DNA of 64,000 nucleotides, taken from contig NZ_JADEVO010000026.1 in NCBI RefSeq assembly GCF_017114825.1, positions 1 through 64,000 on the forward strand, read 5' to 3'. The notes below the pieces were generated by a model. That model was not told where the DNA came from. It saw only the letters and a list, made by a program, of their open reading frames with translations, and did no database searches. Source of the stretch: Pseudomonas gregormendelii. Its GTDB lineage: Bacteria; Pseudomonadota; Gammaproteobacteria; Pseudomonadales; Pseudomonadaceae. This document shows positions 1 through 7,879 of the stretch, piece after piece. The position numbers and the translations under genes are program-made. Positions within the stretch are counted from its first letter, which is position 1; each line of letters begins with the position of its first letter.

Positions 1-50
1 GGGGGGGGGGGCGCCATCCGGCGCAGAGCGCAGGATGGGCTACAGCAGGA

Positions 51-392
51 TCAGACTTTTCTGACGAACTCGGATTTGAGTTTCATCGGGCCAATGCCGT
101 CGATCTTGCAATCGATATCGTGGTCGCCATCGCACAGGCGGATGTTCTTGACCTTGGTGCCGACCTTGACCACCAGCGAAGTGCCCTTGACCTTGAGGTC
201 CTTGATCACGGTGATGGTATCGCCGTCCTGCAGGACGTTGCCGACCGAATCTTTCTTTACGGTGTCATCGGCCGCCACTTCGATTTCGCCGCCAGTCGAC
301 CACTCGTGGGCACACTCAGGGCAGATCAGCTGCGCGCCGTCTTCGTAGGTGTATTCGGAATTGCATTTCGGGCAGGGTGGCAACGTGCTCAC
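51..392 (-). CDS. yjdM: YjdM/PhnA-type zinc-ribbon protein
   Basis: The 113-residue product has an N-terminal zinc ribbon with two CxxC pairs (CPKC near residues 7-10 and CPEC near 24-27), followed by a small beta-rich domain with the GNVLQDGDTITVIKDLKVKG-type signature of the YjdM family (formerly called PhnA, though it is not the phosphonoacetate hydrolase). Its biochemical role is unknown. The start codon is GTG at 390-392, with AAGGAG a few bases upstream, which supports this start. It stands alone, convergent with nothing in the window, and is separated from ispB by a perfect 32-bp inverted repeat. Confidence 0.9.
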   Translation of the reverse strand: MSTLPPCPKCNSEYTYEDGAQLICPECAHEWSTGGEIEVAADDTVKKDSVGNVLQDGDTITVIKDLKVKGTSLVVKVGTKVKNIRLCDGDHDIDCKIDGIGPMKLKSEFVRKV

Positions 393-465
393 TAGGGCTC
401 CTTGGATTGAGGATCGCTAAAAGTCGCACATTATATAGGGTTTTGTTCGAAGAGGGTGTCATGGC

Positions 466-541
466 AAAAGATCGCAGCCTTCGGCAGCTCCTACAGGGTT
501 TTGTGTACACCTGTAGGAGCTGCCGAAGGCTGCGATCTTTT
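466..541. repeat. REP-type hairpin, GATCGCAGCC family
   Basis: A perfect inverted repeat has arms at 466-497 and 510-541 (32 bp each) around a 12-base loop. The arm contains AAAAGATCGCAGCC and GGCAGCTCCTAC. Related copies are found at about 21145, 45211 and 52753. It lies between the stop of ispB and the start of yjdM, as is usual for REP elements in intergenic DNA. It could also act as a terminator for ispB, which reads towards it. Confidence 0.85.
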
Positions 542-557
542 GATTTTGCGTTTGCCT

Positions 558-1526
558 TTAATGCGTGCGGGCTACCGCAAACTCGCTCAGCTCAACCAAT
601 GCATCGCGGTATTCGCTGGCTGGCAGCGCCTCGAGGCATTTGATCGCGCGGGCTACGTAGTCCCGTGCCAGTTGCGCTGTGTATTCCAGCGAGCCTGACG
701 CCTCCACTGCTTCTCGGATGCTTTCCAGGTCTTCGATACCGCCTTTCTGGATCGCCTTGCGTACCAGGGCCGCCTGTTCCGGCGTACCTTCGCGCATGGT
801 GTAGATCAGCGGCAGGGTCGGCTTGCCTTCAGCGAGGTCGTCGCCGACGTTCTTGCCCAGGGTCTCGGCATCGCCCTTGTAGTCGAGCAGGTCGTCGACC
901 AGCTGGAAGGCAACCCCCAGGTGATCACCGAAAGTGCGCAGGGCTTCGCTCTGCTCCGGTGTCGCACCTGCCAGGGCCGCAGCGCTGTGGGTCGAGGCCT
1001 CGAAGAGCATGGCGGTCTTGCCGCGGATGACTTCCATGTAGGTTTCTTCGGTGGTGCTGGCGTCGCGGACCTTCGACAGCTGCAACACTTCGCCTTCGGC
1101 GATGATGCGGGTCGCTTGCGAAAGGATTTTCATCACCGGCATGGAGCCCAGTTCGACCATCATTTCGAAGGAGCGCGAATACAGGAAGTCGCCCACCAGT
1201 ACGCTCGGGGCGTTGCCCCACATGGCGTTGGCGGTCGAGCGGCCACGACGCATGCCGGACATGTCGACCACGTCGTCGTGCAGCAGGGTGGCGGTGTGCA
1301 GGAACTCGATGGTCGCGGCCAGCAGACGCATGTCATCGCCTTCGCGGCCGAGGGCCTTGCCACACAGCAACACTAATAAGGGCCGCAGGCGTTTGCCGCC
1401 AGCCGAGGTAATGTAATCGCCGATTTTCGATACCAGCGGCACTCGGGAAGTCAGCTGCTTCTTGATGATGCCGTCGACGGCGCTAAAATCGTCCGCCACC
1501 GCGCGGTAGAAAGCTTGGGGTTGCAT
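558..1526 (-). CDS. ispB: octaprenyl diphosphate synthase
   Basis: This 322-residue trans-polyprenyl diphosphate synthase adds isopentenyl diphosphate units to make the long side chain of ubiquinone. Both aspartate-rich motifs are visible: D84-D85-x-x-D88 (LLHDDVVDMS) and D211-D212-x-x-D215 (QLVDDLLDYKGD). The GKRLRP substrate-binding motif lies near residue 45. The length matches the family. It is divergent from rplU, the arrangement seen in other pseudomonads. Confidence 0.95.
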   Translation of the reverse strand: MQPQAFYRAVADDFSAVDGIIKKQLTSRVPLVSKIGDYITSAGGKRLRPLLVLLCGKALGREGDDMRLLAATIEFLHTATLLHDDVVDMSGMRRGRSTANAMWGNAPSVLVGDFLYSRSFEMMVELGSMPVMKILSQATRIIAEGEVLQLSKVRDASTTEETYMEVIRGKTAMLFEASTHSAAALAGATPEQSEALRTFGDHLGVAFQLVDDLLDYKGDAETLGKNVGDDLAEGKPTLPLIYTMREGTPEQAALVRKAIQKGGIEDLESIREAVEASGSLEYTAQLARDYVARAIKCLEALPASEYRDALVELSEFAVARTH

Positions 1527-1605
1527 CAGCGACAGTTGCTCCAGAAGGGTTGCGCGGCATGCTAGGACCCACGTCGGCGGGTGTCAAGGCACGATGGACG
1601 GCCTC

Positions 1606-1634
1606 TTGCATCAGCCCGGCAGCTTGCGTACAAT
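1606..1634 (+). promoter_or_regulatory. sigma-70 promoter of rplU-rpmA
   Basis: TTGCAT at 1606-1611 is followed by exactly 17 bases and TACAAT at 1629-1634. A GC-rich stretch (CGCGCA) follows directly, as is common for growth-rate-controlled ribosomal promoters. It lies about 130 bases upstream of rplU. Confidence 0.75.
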
Positions 1635-1766
1635 CGCGCACCCTGAACTTCCTGGGCAGCACCTGCCTTACGCAATTGCAATAGGGCCTTCCAGCCCAAT
1701 GCAGCCATGCCAGCCAATACCTCTTCTTATAAAGAGCTGGGTGAGCAGGATTATCGGAGAAATACC

Positions 1767-2081
1767 ATGTCTTATGCAGTAATCGTTACTGGTGGCAAGC
1801 AGTACAAAGTTGCTCCAGGTGAATACCTGAAGATCGAAAAACTGGAAATCGCTACCGGCGAATCCGTTACTTTTGATCGCGTTCTGTTGGTTGCCAATGG
1901 CGACGACGTGAATATCGGCGCTCCAGTTGTTGCTGGCGCTACCGTTGTGGCTGAAGTGATCTCCCAAGGTCGTCACGATAAAGTCCGTATCATCAAGTTC
2001 CGTCGTCGTAAGCACCACATGAAGCGTATGGGCCACCGCCAGTGGTACACCGAGATCAAAATCACCGGTATTCAGGCTTAA
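1767..2081 (+). CDS. rplU: 50S ribosomal protein L21
   Basis: The 104-residue product begins MSYAVIVTGGKQYKV, the typical L21 start. The ATG at 1767 is preceded by a TCGGAGA ribosome-binding site, so the in-frame ATG at 1707 is rejected. The C-terminal basic part (FRRRKHHMKRMGHRQ) is the rRNA-binding L21 signature. L21 binds 23S rRNA. It is co-transcribed with rpmA 34 bases downstream. Confidence 0.97.
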   Translation: MSYAVIVTGGKQYKVAPGEYLKIEKLEIATGESVTFDRVLLVANGDDVNIGAPVVAGATVVAEVISQGRHDKVRIIKFRRRKHHMKRMGHRQWYTEIKITGIQA

Positions 2082-2115
2082 TTTCAGCCTAATTCCTCAC
2101 TAGGAGAATTGACTC

Positions 2116-2373
2116 ATGGCACACAAAAAAGCTGGTGGTAGTACCCGTAACGGTCGCGACTCAGAAGCCAAACGCCTTGGCGTGAAGATGTATGGCGGCC
2201 AGAAAATCATTCCGGGCAACATCATCGTGCGTCAGCGCGGCACCCAATTCCACGCCGGTTATGGCGTTGGCATGGGTAAGGATCACACCCTCTTCGCGAA
2301 AATCGAAGGCGTGATCAAGTTTGAAGTAAAGGGCGCTTTCAACCGCCGTTACGTGAGCGTTGTCGCCGCTTAA
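2116..2373 (+). CDS. rpmA: 50S ribosomal protein L27
   Basis: The 85-residue product starts MAHKKAGGSTRNGRDS, the conserved N-terminus of L27 that reaches the peptidyl transferase centre. There is no N-terminal cleavage extension of the Firmicutes type. A strong AGGAG lies upstream of the ATG. It is the second gene of the rplU-rpmA operon and is followed by a terminator hairpin at 2389-2416. Confidence 0.97.
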   Translation: MAHKKAGGSTRNGRDSEAKRLGVKMYGGQKIIPGNIIVRQRGTQFHAGYGVGMGKDHTLFAKIEGVIKFEVKGAFNRRYVSVVAA

Positions 2374-2388
2374 TTGCGCGATCGCTGG

Positions 2389-2416
2389 AAAAGCCCTGTC
2401 TCGCGACGGGGCTTTT
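2389..2416 (+). terminator. terminator after rpmA
   Basis: The stem AAAGCCCTGTC / GACGGGGCTTT has a short loop and is followed by a T run. It lies 16 bases after the rpmA stop and separates the ribosomal operon from obg. Confidence 0.85.
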
Positions 2417-2566
2417 TCGTTTGTGGGGTGAGTCTCTTGCAAAGCTGTTTGTAATGAGCTCCAGCGCTGGATTTGCGGTCGTTGATTGAGGTCGCTGCGC
2501 TCATTTTTGCAAGAGTCTTATGTCTGGATTTTTTCGGCTCGTCCGCATGACGAGAGGCGTTTTGTT

Positions 2567-3790
2567 ATGAAGTTTGTTGATGAAGTATCGATTCGAGTAA
2601 AGGCCGGTGACGGCGGCAACGGTTGCATGAGCTTCCGTCGCGAAAAATTCATTGAGAATGGTGGTCCTAACGGCGGTGACGGTGGTGATGGCGGCTCGGT
2701 CTACATGGTCGCCGACGAAAACCTCAATACCCTGGTGGACTACCGCTACACCCGCCACTTCGATGCTGAGCGTGGCTCCAACGGTGGCAGCACCGACTGC
2801 ACCGGCAAGAAAGGTGAAGAGTTGGTGCTGCGCGTTCCGGTAGGCACGACGGTTATCGATTCGGCGACCCAGGAAGTCATTGGCGACCTGACCAAGGCTG
2901 GCCAGAAACTGCTGGTGGCTCATGGTGGCTGGCACGGTCTGGGTAACACCCGTTTCAAATCCAGTACCAACCGTGCTCCGCGCCAGACCACTCCGGGCAA
3001 GCCGGGTGAGGCACGTGACCTGAAGCTGGAGATGAAGGTGTTGGCTGACGTGGGCCTGCTGGGTCTGCCGAATGCTGGCAAAAGTACTTTCATCCGCTCG
3101 GTTTCGGCCGCCAAGCCGAAAGTCGCCGACTACCCGTTCACCACGCTGGTACCGAACCTGGGTGTGGTCAGTGTCGATCGCTGGAAAAGTTTTGTGGTTG
3201 CGGACATTCCCGGTCTGATCGAAGGTGCTTCCGACGGTGCTGGCCTTGGGATTCGCTTCCTCAAGCACTTGTCGCGTACCCGTCTGCTGCTGCATCTCGT
3301 GGACATGGCGCCGCTGGATGACGCCAGTGCTCCGGATGCTGCTGAAGTGATCGTCAGCGAGCTGACCAAATTCAGCCCGTCCCTGGCGGAGCGTGATCGC
3401 TGGCTGGTGCTGAACAAGTGCGACCAGATTCTTGAAGAAGAGCATGATGAGCGCGTCAAGGAGATCGTTGATCGCCTGGAGTGGACGGGTCCGGTTTACG
3501 TGATTTCCGCCATTTCCAAGCTGGGCACCGAGCGCCTTTGCCATGACATCATGCGTTACATGGAAGATCGTGCAGATCGTCTGGCCAATGATCCAGCCTA
3601 CAAGGAAGAGCTGGCCGAGCTCGATCAGCGCATCGAAGACGAAGCCCGTGCCCAGCTGCAGGCTCTGGATGACCAGCGTGCCCTGCGTCGCAGCGGCGTG
3701 AAGTCGGTCCATGACATCGGTGACGATGATTGGGACGAAGAAGACGTGGATGATGAAGACGGTCCGGAAATCATTTACGTGCGTGACTGA
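2567..3790 (+). CDS. obg: GTPase Obg/CgtA
   Basis: This 407-residue essential GTPase acts in 50S ribosome maturation and stress response. An N-terminal glycine-rich Obg fold (MKFVDEVSIRVKAGDGGNG, with GGDGGDGGS) precedes the G domain, which carries the P-loop GLPNAGKST near residue 165, DIPGLIEGA (switch II) and NKCD. An acidic tail (DDDWDEEDVDDEDG) closes the protein. The ATG at 2567 fits the family start and has a purine-rich GAGAGG upstream; the ATG at 2486 would add 27 unconserved residues. It follows rplU-rpmA, as in most bacteria. Confidence 0.96.
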   Translation: MKFVDEVSIRVKAGDGGNGCMSFRREKFIENGGPNGGDGGDGGSVYMVADENLNTLVDYRYTRHFDAERGSNGGSTDCTGKKGEELVLRVPVGTTVIDSATQEVIGDLTKAGQKLLVAHGGWHGLGNTRFKSSTNRAPRQTTPGKPGEARDLKLEMKVLADVGLLGLPNAGKSTFIRSVSAAKPKVADYPFTTLVPNLGVVSVDRWKSFVVADIPGLIEGASDGAGLGIRFLKHLSRTRLLLHLVDMAPLDDASAPDAAEVIVSELTKFSPSLAERDRWLVLNKCDQILEEEHDERVKEIVDRLEWTGPVYVISAISKLGTERLCHDIMRYMEDRADRLANDPAYKEELAELDQRIEDEARAQLQALDDQRALRRSGVKSVHDIGDDDWDEEDVDDEDGPEIIYVRD

Positions 3791-3808
3791 TCTGTTGCTA
3801 TAAACTTG

Positions 3809-3834
3809 AACGCCGCTCAATCGAGCGGCGTTTT
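3809..3834 (+). terminator. terminator after obg
   Basis: A perfect hairpin AACGCCGCTC-AATC-GAGCGGCGTT runs into TTTT. It lies about 20 bases after the obg stop codon. Confidence 0.85.
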
Positions 3835-3927
3835 AGTATCTGGAAATCGATTGTTGGTCACGAATAACCACGAATAACGTCACGGGCAGTGCCAGGTCGC
3901 GCTGTCCTCAAGCTAAGGTTGAAGATG

Positions 3928-5046
3928 ATGCGGAGCAAGGTGACAGGTGCGCAGCGTTGGGTCGTGAAGATCGGCAGCGCTTTGCTGACGGCGGATGGCA
4001 AGGGCCTGGATCGCGCGGCAATGGGTGTCTGGGTCGAGCAGATGGTGGCTTTGCATGAGGCTGGTGTTGAGCTGGTGCTGGTGTCCTCAGGGGCGGTGGC
4101 AGCGGGGATGAGTCGCTTGGGCTGGAACGTACGACCCAGTGCCATGCACGAGCTCCAGGCGGCGGCTGCCATCGGTCAGATGGGCCTGGTGCAGGCGTGG
4201 GAGTCGAGTTTCGCCGAGCATGGCAGGCACACCGCGCAGATCCTCCTGACCCACGACGACCTGTCCGACCGCAAGCGCTACCTCAACGCCCGCAGTACCT
4301 TGCGTGCATTGGTCGAGCTGAAAGTCATCCCGGTGATCAATGAAAACGACACCGTGGTCACTGATGAAATCCGTTTCGGCGACAACGACACCCTGGCGGC
4401 GCTGGTGGCCAATCTGGTCGAGGCTGATCTGCTGGTGATCCTGACTGATCGCGACGGTATGTTCGACGCTGATCCGCGCAACAACCCCGATGCCAACCTT
4501 ATCTACGAGGCGCGGGCCGATGATCCGGCGCTGGATGCGGTTGCTGGCGGCACGGGTGGTGCCCTGGGTCGTGGCGGCATGCAAACCAAGTTGCGTGCCG
4601 CACGACTGGCCGCGCGCTCTGGTGCTCACACTATCATTGTTGGTGGGCGTATCGAGCGCGTGCTGGATCGTCTGAAGGCGGGCGAGCGCATTGGCACGTT
4701 GTTGTCACCTGAGCGCGGCATGCTGGCGGCGCGCAAGCAGTGGCTGGCCGGGCATCTGCAAACCCGTGGCACCCTGGTGCTGGACGCGGGTGCGGTGACC
4801 GCTTTGTCCCAGGGCAACAAGAGTTTGCTGCCGGTGGGTGTCAAGCGGGTGCAGGGCAGTTTCCGGCGAGGCGAAATGGTGGTGTGCGTAGCGCCGGATG
4901 GTCGTGAGATCGCCCGCGGCCTGGCCAACTACAGCGCGCTGGAGGCACAAAAAATCATTGGTCAGTCGTCTGAGGCGATTGTCGGTCTGTTGGGTTACAT
5001 GGCGGAGCCGGAGCTGGTTCACCGCGATAACCTGATTCTGGTCTGA
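3928..5046 (+). CDS. proB: glutamate 5-kinase
   Basis: The 372-residue enzyme phosphorylates glutamate in the first step of proline synthesis. It has an N-terminal amino-acid kinase domain (WVVKIGSALLT, VSSGAVAAGM, NENDTVV, TDRDGMF, GGMQTKL) and a C-terminal PUA domain from about residue 275. The start MRSKVTGAQRW at 3928 gives the usual Pseudomonas length; earlier in-frame ATGs at 3889 and 3925 lack support. creA follows after 12 bases. Confidence 0.95.
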   Translation: MRSKVTGAQRWVVKIGSALLTADGKGLDRAAMGVWVEQMVALHEAGVELVLVSSGAVAAGMSRLGWNVRPSAMHELQAAAAIGQMGLVQAWESSFAEHGRHTAQILLTHDDLSDRKRYLNARSTLRALVELKVIPVINENDTVVTDEIRFGDNDTLAALVANLVEADLLVILTDRDGMFDADPRNNPDANLIYEARADDPALDAVAGGTGGALGRGGMQTKLRAARLAARSGAHTIIVGGRIERVLDRLKAGERIGTLLSPERGMLAARKQWLAGHLQTRGTLVLDAGAVTALSQGNKSLLPVGVKRVQGSFRRGEMVVCVAPDGREIARGLANYSALEAQKIIGQSSEAIVGLLGYMAEPELVHRDNLILV

Positions 5047-5058
5047 GGGAATATTCGA

Positions 5059-5517
5059 ATGCGTGTGGCAAAAGGATTGTTGGGTCTGCTGTTGGCGATG
5101 CCGCTGCTGGCCTCGGCCGAAGAGATTGGCCAGGTGTCGACGGTGTTCAAGATCGTCGGCCCGAACGACCGCATCGTCGTCGAGGCGTTTGATGATCCGA
5201 AGGTTGAGGGCGTGACTTGCTACCTGTCGCGCGCCAAGACTGGCGGAGTGAAGGGTGGGCTGGGATTGGCGGAGGATCGCGCTGAGGCGTCTATCGCCTG
5301 CCGCCAGGTCGGGCCGATCAGCTTCAAGGGTGAGTTGAAGGATGGCGATGAGGTGTTCAAGGAGCGCACCTCGCTGGTATTCAAGACCATGCAGGTGGTG
5401 CGCTTTCTCGACAAGAAGCGCAATACCCTGGTGTACTTGGTCTATAGCGATCGCTTGATCGAAGGCAGTCCGCAGAATGCGGTGACGGCTATCCCGATCC
5501 TGCCGTGGGCCCAGTAG
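5059..5517 (+). CDS. creA: CreA family periplasmic protein
   Basis: The 152-residue product has a signal peptide (cleavage probably after LASA, residue 20) and the CreA core with EEIGQVSTVFK, GPNDRIVVEAFDDP and the paired cysteines in VTCYLSRA and ASIACRQVG. The function of CreA is not known. It starts 12 bases after proB and may be co-transcribed with it. Its TAG stop at 5515-5517 is part of a REP arm (GTAGGGGCGAGC). Confidence 0.92.
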   Translation: MRVAKGLLGLLLAMPLLASAEEIGQVSTVFKIVGPNDRIVVEAFDDPKVEGVTCYLSRAKTGGVKGGLGLAEDRAEASIACRQVGPISFKGELKDGDEVFKERTSLVFKTMQVVRFLDKKRNTLVYLVYSDRLIEGSPQNAVTAIPILPWAQ

Positions 5518-5613
5518 GGGCGAGCTTGCTCGCGAAAAACCAGAGCGCGCCGCGTACATTCAGGCGGCGCACGTAATAGTTGACGACCTTCGCGAGCAAG
5601 CTCGCTCCTGCAG
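5515..5613. repeat. paired REP element, GAGCGAGCTTGCTCGCGA family
   Basis: Arms at 5515-5536 (GGGGCGAGCTTGCTCGCGAA) and 5589-5613 (TTCGCGAGCAAGCTCGCTCC) face each other about 50 bases apart, a BIME-like arrangement. The first arm overlaps the creA stop codon. Convergent creA and rpsT meet here. Confidence 0.85.
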
Positions 5614-5645
5614 TTTTTTTTGCGCTCCCATCAAATCGCAGGCAA

Positions 5646-5673
5646 TAAAAAACCGACCCTGAGGTCGGTTTTT
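5646..5673 (-). terminator. terminator of rpsT
   Basis: On the minus strand the hairpin AAAAACCGACC-TCA-GGGTCGG is followed by TTTTTT. It starts about 16 bases after the rpsT stop codon. Confidence 0.85.
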
Positions 5674-5688
5674 CAACAAGCTTATCGC

Positions 5689-5967
5689 TTAAGCGGCAAC
5701 AGCAAGGTTCAGAGCCTTGACGTGACCGTTCAGGCGGCTCTTATGACGAGCAGCCTTGTTCTTGTGGATGATGCCTTTATCGGCCATACGGTCGATAACT
5801 GGCACGGCCAGAACGTAAGCAGCTTGAGCTTTTTCAGCGTCTTTTGCGTCGATGGCCTTAACTACATTCTTGATGTAGGTACGAACCATGGAACGCAGGC
5901 TGGCGTTGTGGCTGCGACGCTTCTCAGCCTGTTTTGCACGTTTTTTGGCGGAAGGTGTGTTGGCCAC
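5689..5967 (-). CDS. rpsT: 30S ribosomal protein S20
   Basis: The 92-residue, lysine- and alanine-rich helical protein starts MANTPSAKKRAKQAEKRR, the S20 signature. It binds 16S rRNA. It is a single-gene unit with its own promoter (6021-6049) and terminator, divergent from murJ as in other pseudomonads. Confidence 0.97.
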   Translation of the reverse strand: MANTPSAKKRAKQAEKRRSHNASLRSMVRTYIKNVVKAIDAKDAEKAQAAYVLAVPVIDRMADKGIIHKNKAARHKSRLNGHVKALNLAVAA

Positions 5968-6020
5968 CGTCGAGCTCCTCGAAAGACTTTTTAGGAAATA
6001 GCAAACAAAATAGGCCGCGA

Positions 6021-6049
6021 ATCATGCCGATGAGTTGATGTCTTGTCAA
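6021..6049 (-). promoter_or_regulatory. sigma-70 promoter of rpsT
   Basis: On the minus strand, TTGACA (6049-6044) is separated by 17 bases from CATGAT (6026-6021). The -35 is a perfect match and the -10 matches four of six. It lies about 55 bases upstream of rpsT. Confidence 0.65.
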
Positions 6050-6219
6050 GGGCGGTTGAAACGTTCCGCTAAGTGGTAGGTATAAAGAGGCGGGATATTT
6101 ATTTCCGGCGCTTGACCTGTAAACTCGCGAGCTTTGGCTCTGTGCTGCTGCGGCGCGGAGTATCGCATAAGTAGGCGCTTTGTTCGCCTGCTGTTTATCG
6201 ACAGGCACAAACTCTTTCA

Positions 6220-7758
6220 ATGAATCTGCTCAAATCGTTGGCCGCCGTCAGCTCTATCACAATGGTTTCCCGGGTTCTGGGATTCGTTCGTGACACGCTT
6301 ATCGCACGCACATTCGGCGCCGGAATGGCGACTGATGCCTTCTTTATCGCGTTCAAGCTGCCCAATCTGCTGCGCCGGATCTTCGCCGAGGGCGCGTTTT
6401 CCCAGGCTTTCGTGCCGATTCTTGCCGAATACAAAAGCCAGAAGGGGGAGGAGGCCACCCGCACGTTCATTGCCTACGTTTCGGGCCTGCTGACCCTGGT
6501 GCTGTCGCTGGTTACGGCCTTGGGTATGCTCGCCGCGCCCTGGGTTATCTGGGCGACGGCCCCCGGTTTCACCGACACCCCGGAAAAATTCGAGCTCACC
6601 ACCAGCCTTTTGCGGGTGACGTTCCCCTATATTCTGCTCATCTCTTTGTCGTCGCTGGCCGGCGCGATTCTCAATACCTACAACCGTTTCTCGGTGCCGG
6701 CTTTCGTACCGACGCTGCTCAATGTCAGCATGATCATCTTTGCGGTGTTCCTCACGCCGTACTTCGATCCGCCGGTCATGGCGCTCGGCTGGGCAGTGCT
6801 GGTCGGTGGCCTGGCGCAGTTGCTGTATCAACTGCCGCACCTGAAAAAGATCGGCATGCTCGTGCTGCCGCGCCTGAGCCTGCGCGATACGGGCGTGTGG
6901 CGGGTGATGAAGCAGATGTTGCCGGCAATCCTGGGGGTGTCGGTGAGCCAGATCTCGCTGATCATCAACACGATCTTCGCCTCGTTCCTGGTGGCCGGTT
7001 CGGTGTCCTGGATGTATTACGCCGACCGCTTGATGGAGTTGCCATCCGGTGTGCTGGGCGTGGCGCTGGGCACGATTTTGCTGCCAACCCTGGCCAAGAC
7101 ATACGCCAGCAAGGACCGCCAGGAGTATTCGCGGATTCTCGATTGGGGCCTGCGCCTGTGCTTCGTGCTGGTGCTGCCGTGCTCCCTGGCGCTGGGTATC
7201 CTCGCCGAGCCGTTGACCGTGTCGTTGTTCCAATATGGCCAGTTCACGGCGTTTGATGCGTCCATGACCCAGCGCGCCCTGATCGCCTATTCCGTCGGTC
7301 TAATGGGCATTATTGTGATCAAGGTGCTGGCGCCGGGCTTTTATGCGCAACAAAACATCCGTACCCCGGTGAAAATCGCGATTTTTACCCTGATCATCAC
7401 GCAGTTGTTCAACCTGGTGCTGATCGGGCCGTTGGCGCATGCCGGACTGGCCCTGGCCATCAGCGCCGGCGCCTGCATCAACGCCGGCCTGCTGTTTTAC
7501 CAGCTGCGCAAGCAGCAGATGTATCAGCCGCAACCTGGTTGGGGGACGTTCGCCCTGAAGCTGGTAGTGGCCGTGCTGGTCATGTCTGCCGTGTTGCTGG
7601 CGGGCATGCATTTCATGCCGGTCTGGGATCAGGGACATATGCTGGAACGCTTCCTGCGCCTGGGGGCGTTGGTCGCCGCCGGTGTCATCGCTTATTTCGG
7701 CATGTTGTTTGTACTGGGCTTCCGTTTGCGCGACTTCAACCGCAGGGCGCTCAGCTGA
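6220..7758 (+). CDS. murJ: lipid II flippase MurJ
   Basis: The 512-residue membrane protein of the MurJ/MviN family moves lipid II across the inner membrane for peptidoglycan synthesis. It starts MNLLKSLAAVSSITMVSRVLGFVRD, with the conserved VSRVLGFVRDTLIA and AFSQAFVPIL motifs, and is hydrophobic along its length, consistent with about 14 membrane segments. It opens a run of housekeeping genes (ribF, ileS, lspA, fkpB, ispH). Confidence 0.95.
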   Translation: MNLLKSLAAVSSITMVSRVLGFVRDTLIARTFGAGMATDAFFIAFKLPNLLRRIFAEGAFSQAFVPILAEYKSQKGEEATRTFIAYVSGLLTLVLSLVTALGMLAAPWVIWATAPGFTDTPEKFELTTSLLRVTFPYILLISLSSLAGAILNTYNRFSVPAFVPTLLNVSMIIFAVFLTPYFDPPVMALGWAVLVGGLAQLLYQLPHLKKIGMLVLPRLSLRDTGVWRVMKQMLPAILGVSVSQISLIINTIFASFLVAGSVSWMYYADRLMELPSGVLGVALGTILLPTLAKTYASKDRQEYSRILDWGLRLCFVLVLPCSLALGILAEPLTVSLFQYGQFTAFDASMTQRALIAYSVGLMGIIVIKVLAPGFYAQQNIRTPVKIAIFTLIITQLFNLVLIGPLAHAGLALAISAGACINAGLLFYQLRKQQMYQPQPGWGTFALKLVVAVLVMSAVLLAGMHFMPVWDQGHMLERFLRLGALVAAGVIAYFGMLFVLGFRLRDFNRRALS

Positions 7759-7879
7759 GGACGCAAGAACAGGGGCGAGCCGGTGTTTTGGTCGGCTTGA
7801 TGACTTTGGTTACGGTGTTGCCTGTCGTCGGCCGCCGGGTGTGGTTATAATCGACCACTTTATGAGCAAGAAGCGCGTT

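Noticed and set aside
2501..3820. A 439-codon open frame antisense to obg
   Set aside because: The obg frame has G1-G4 motifs; the antisense frame has no credible start or domain.
5515..5613. Possible CRISPR or attachment site from inverted repeats
   Set aside because: Inverted pairs with unique loops, found once per gap, match REP elements; there are no direct repeats with regular spacers and no cas genes.
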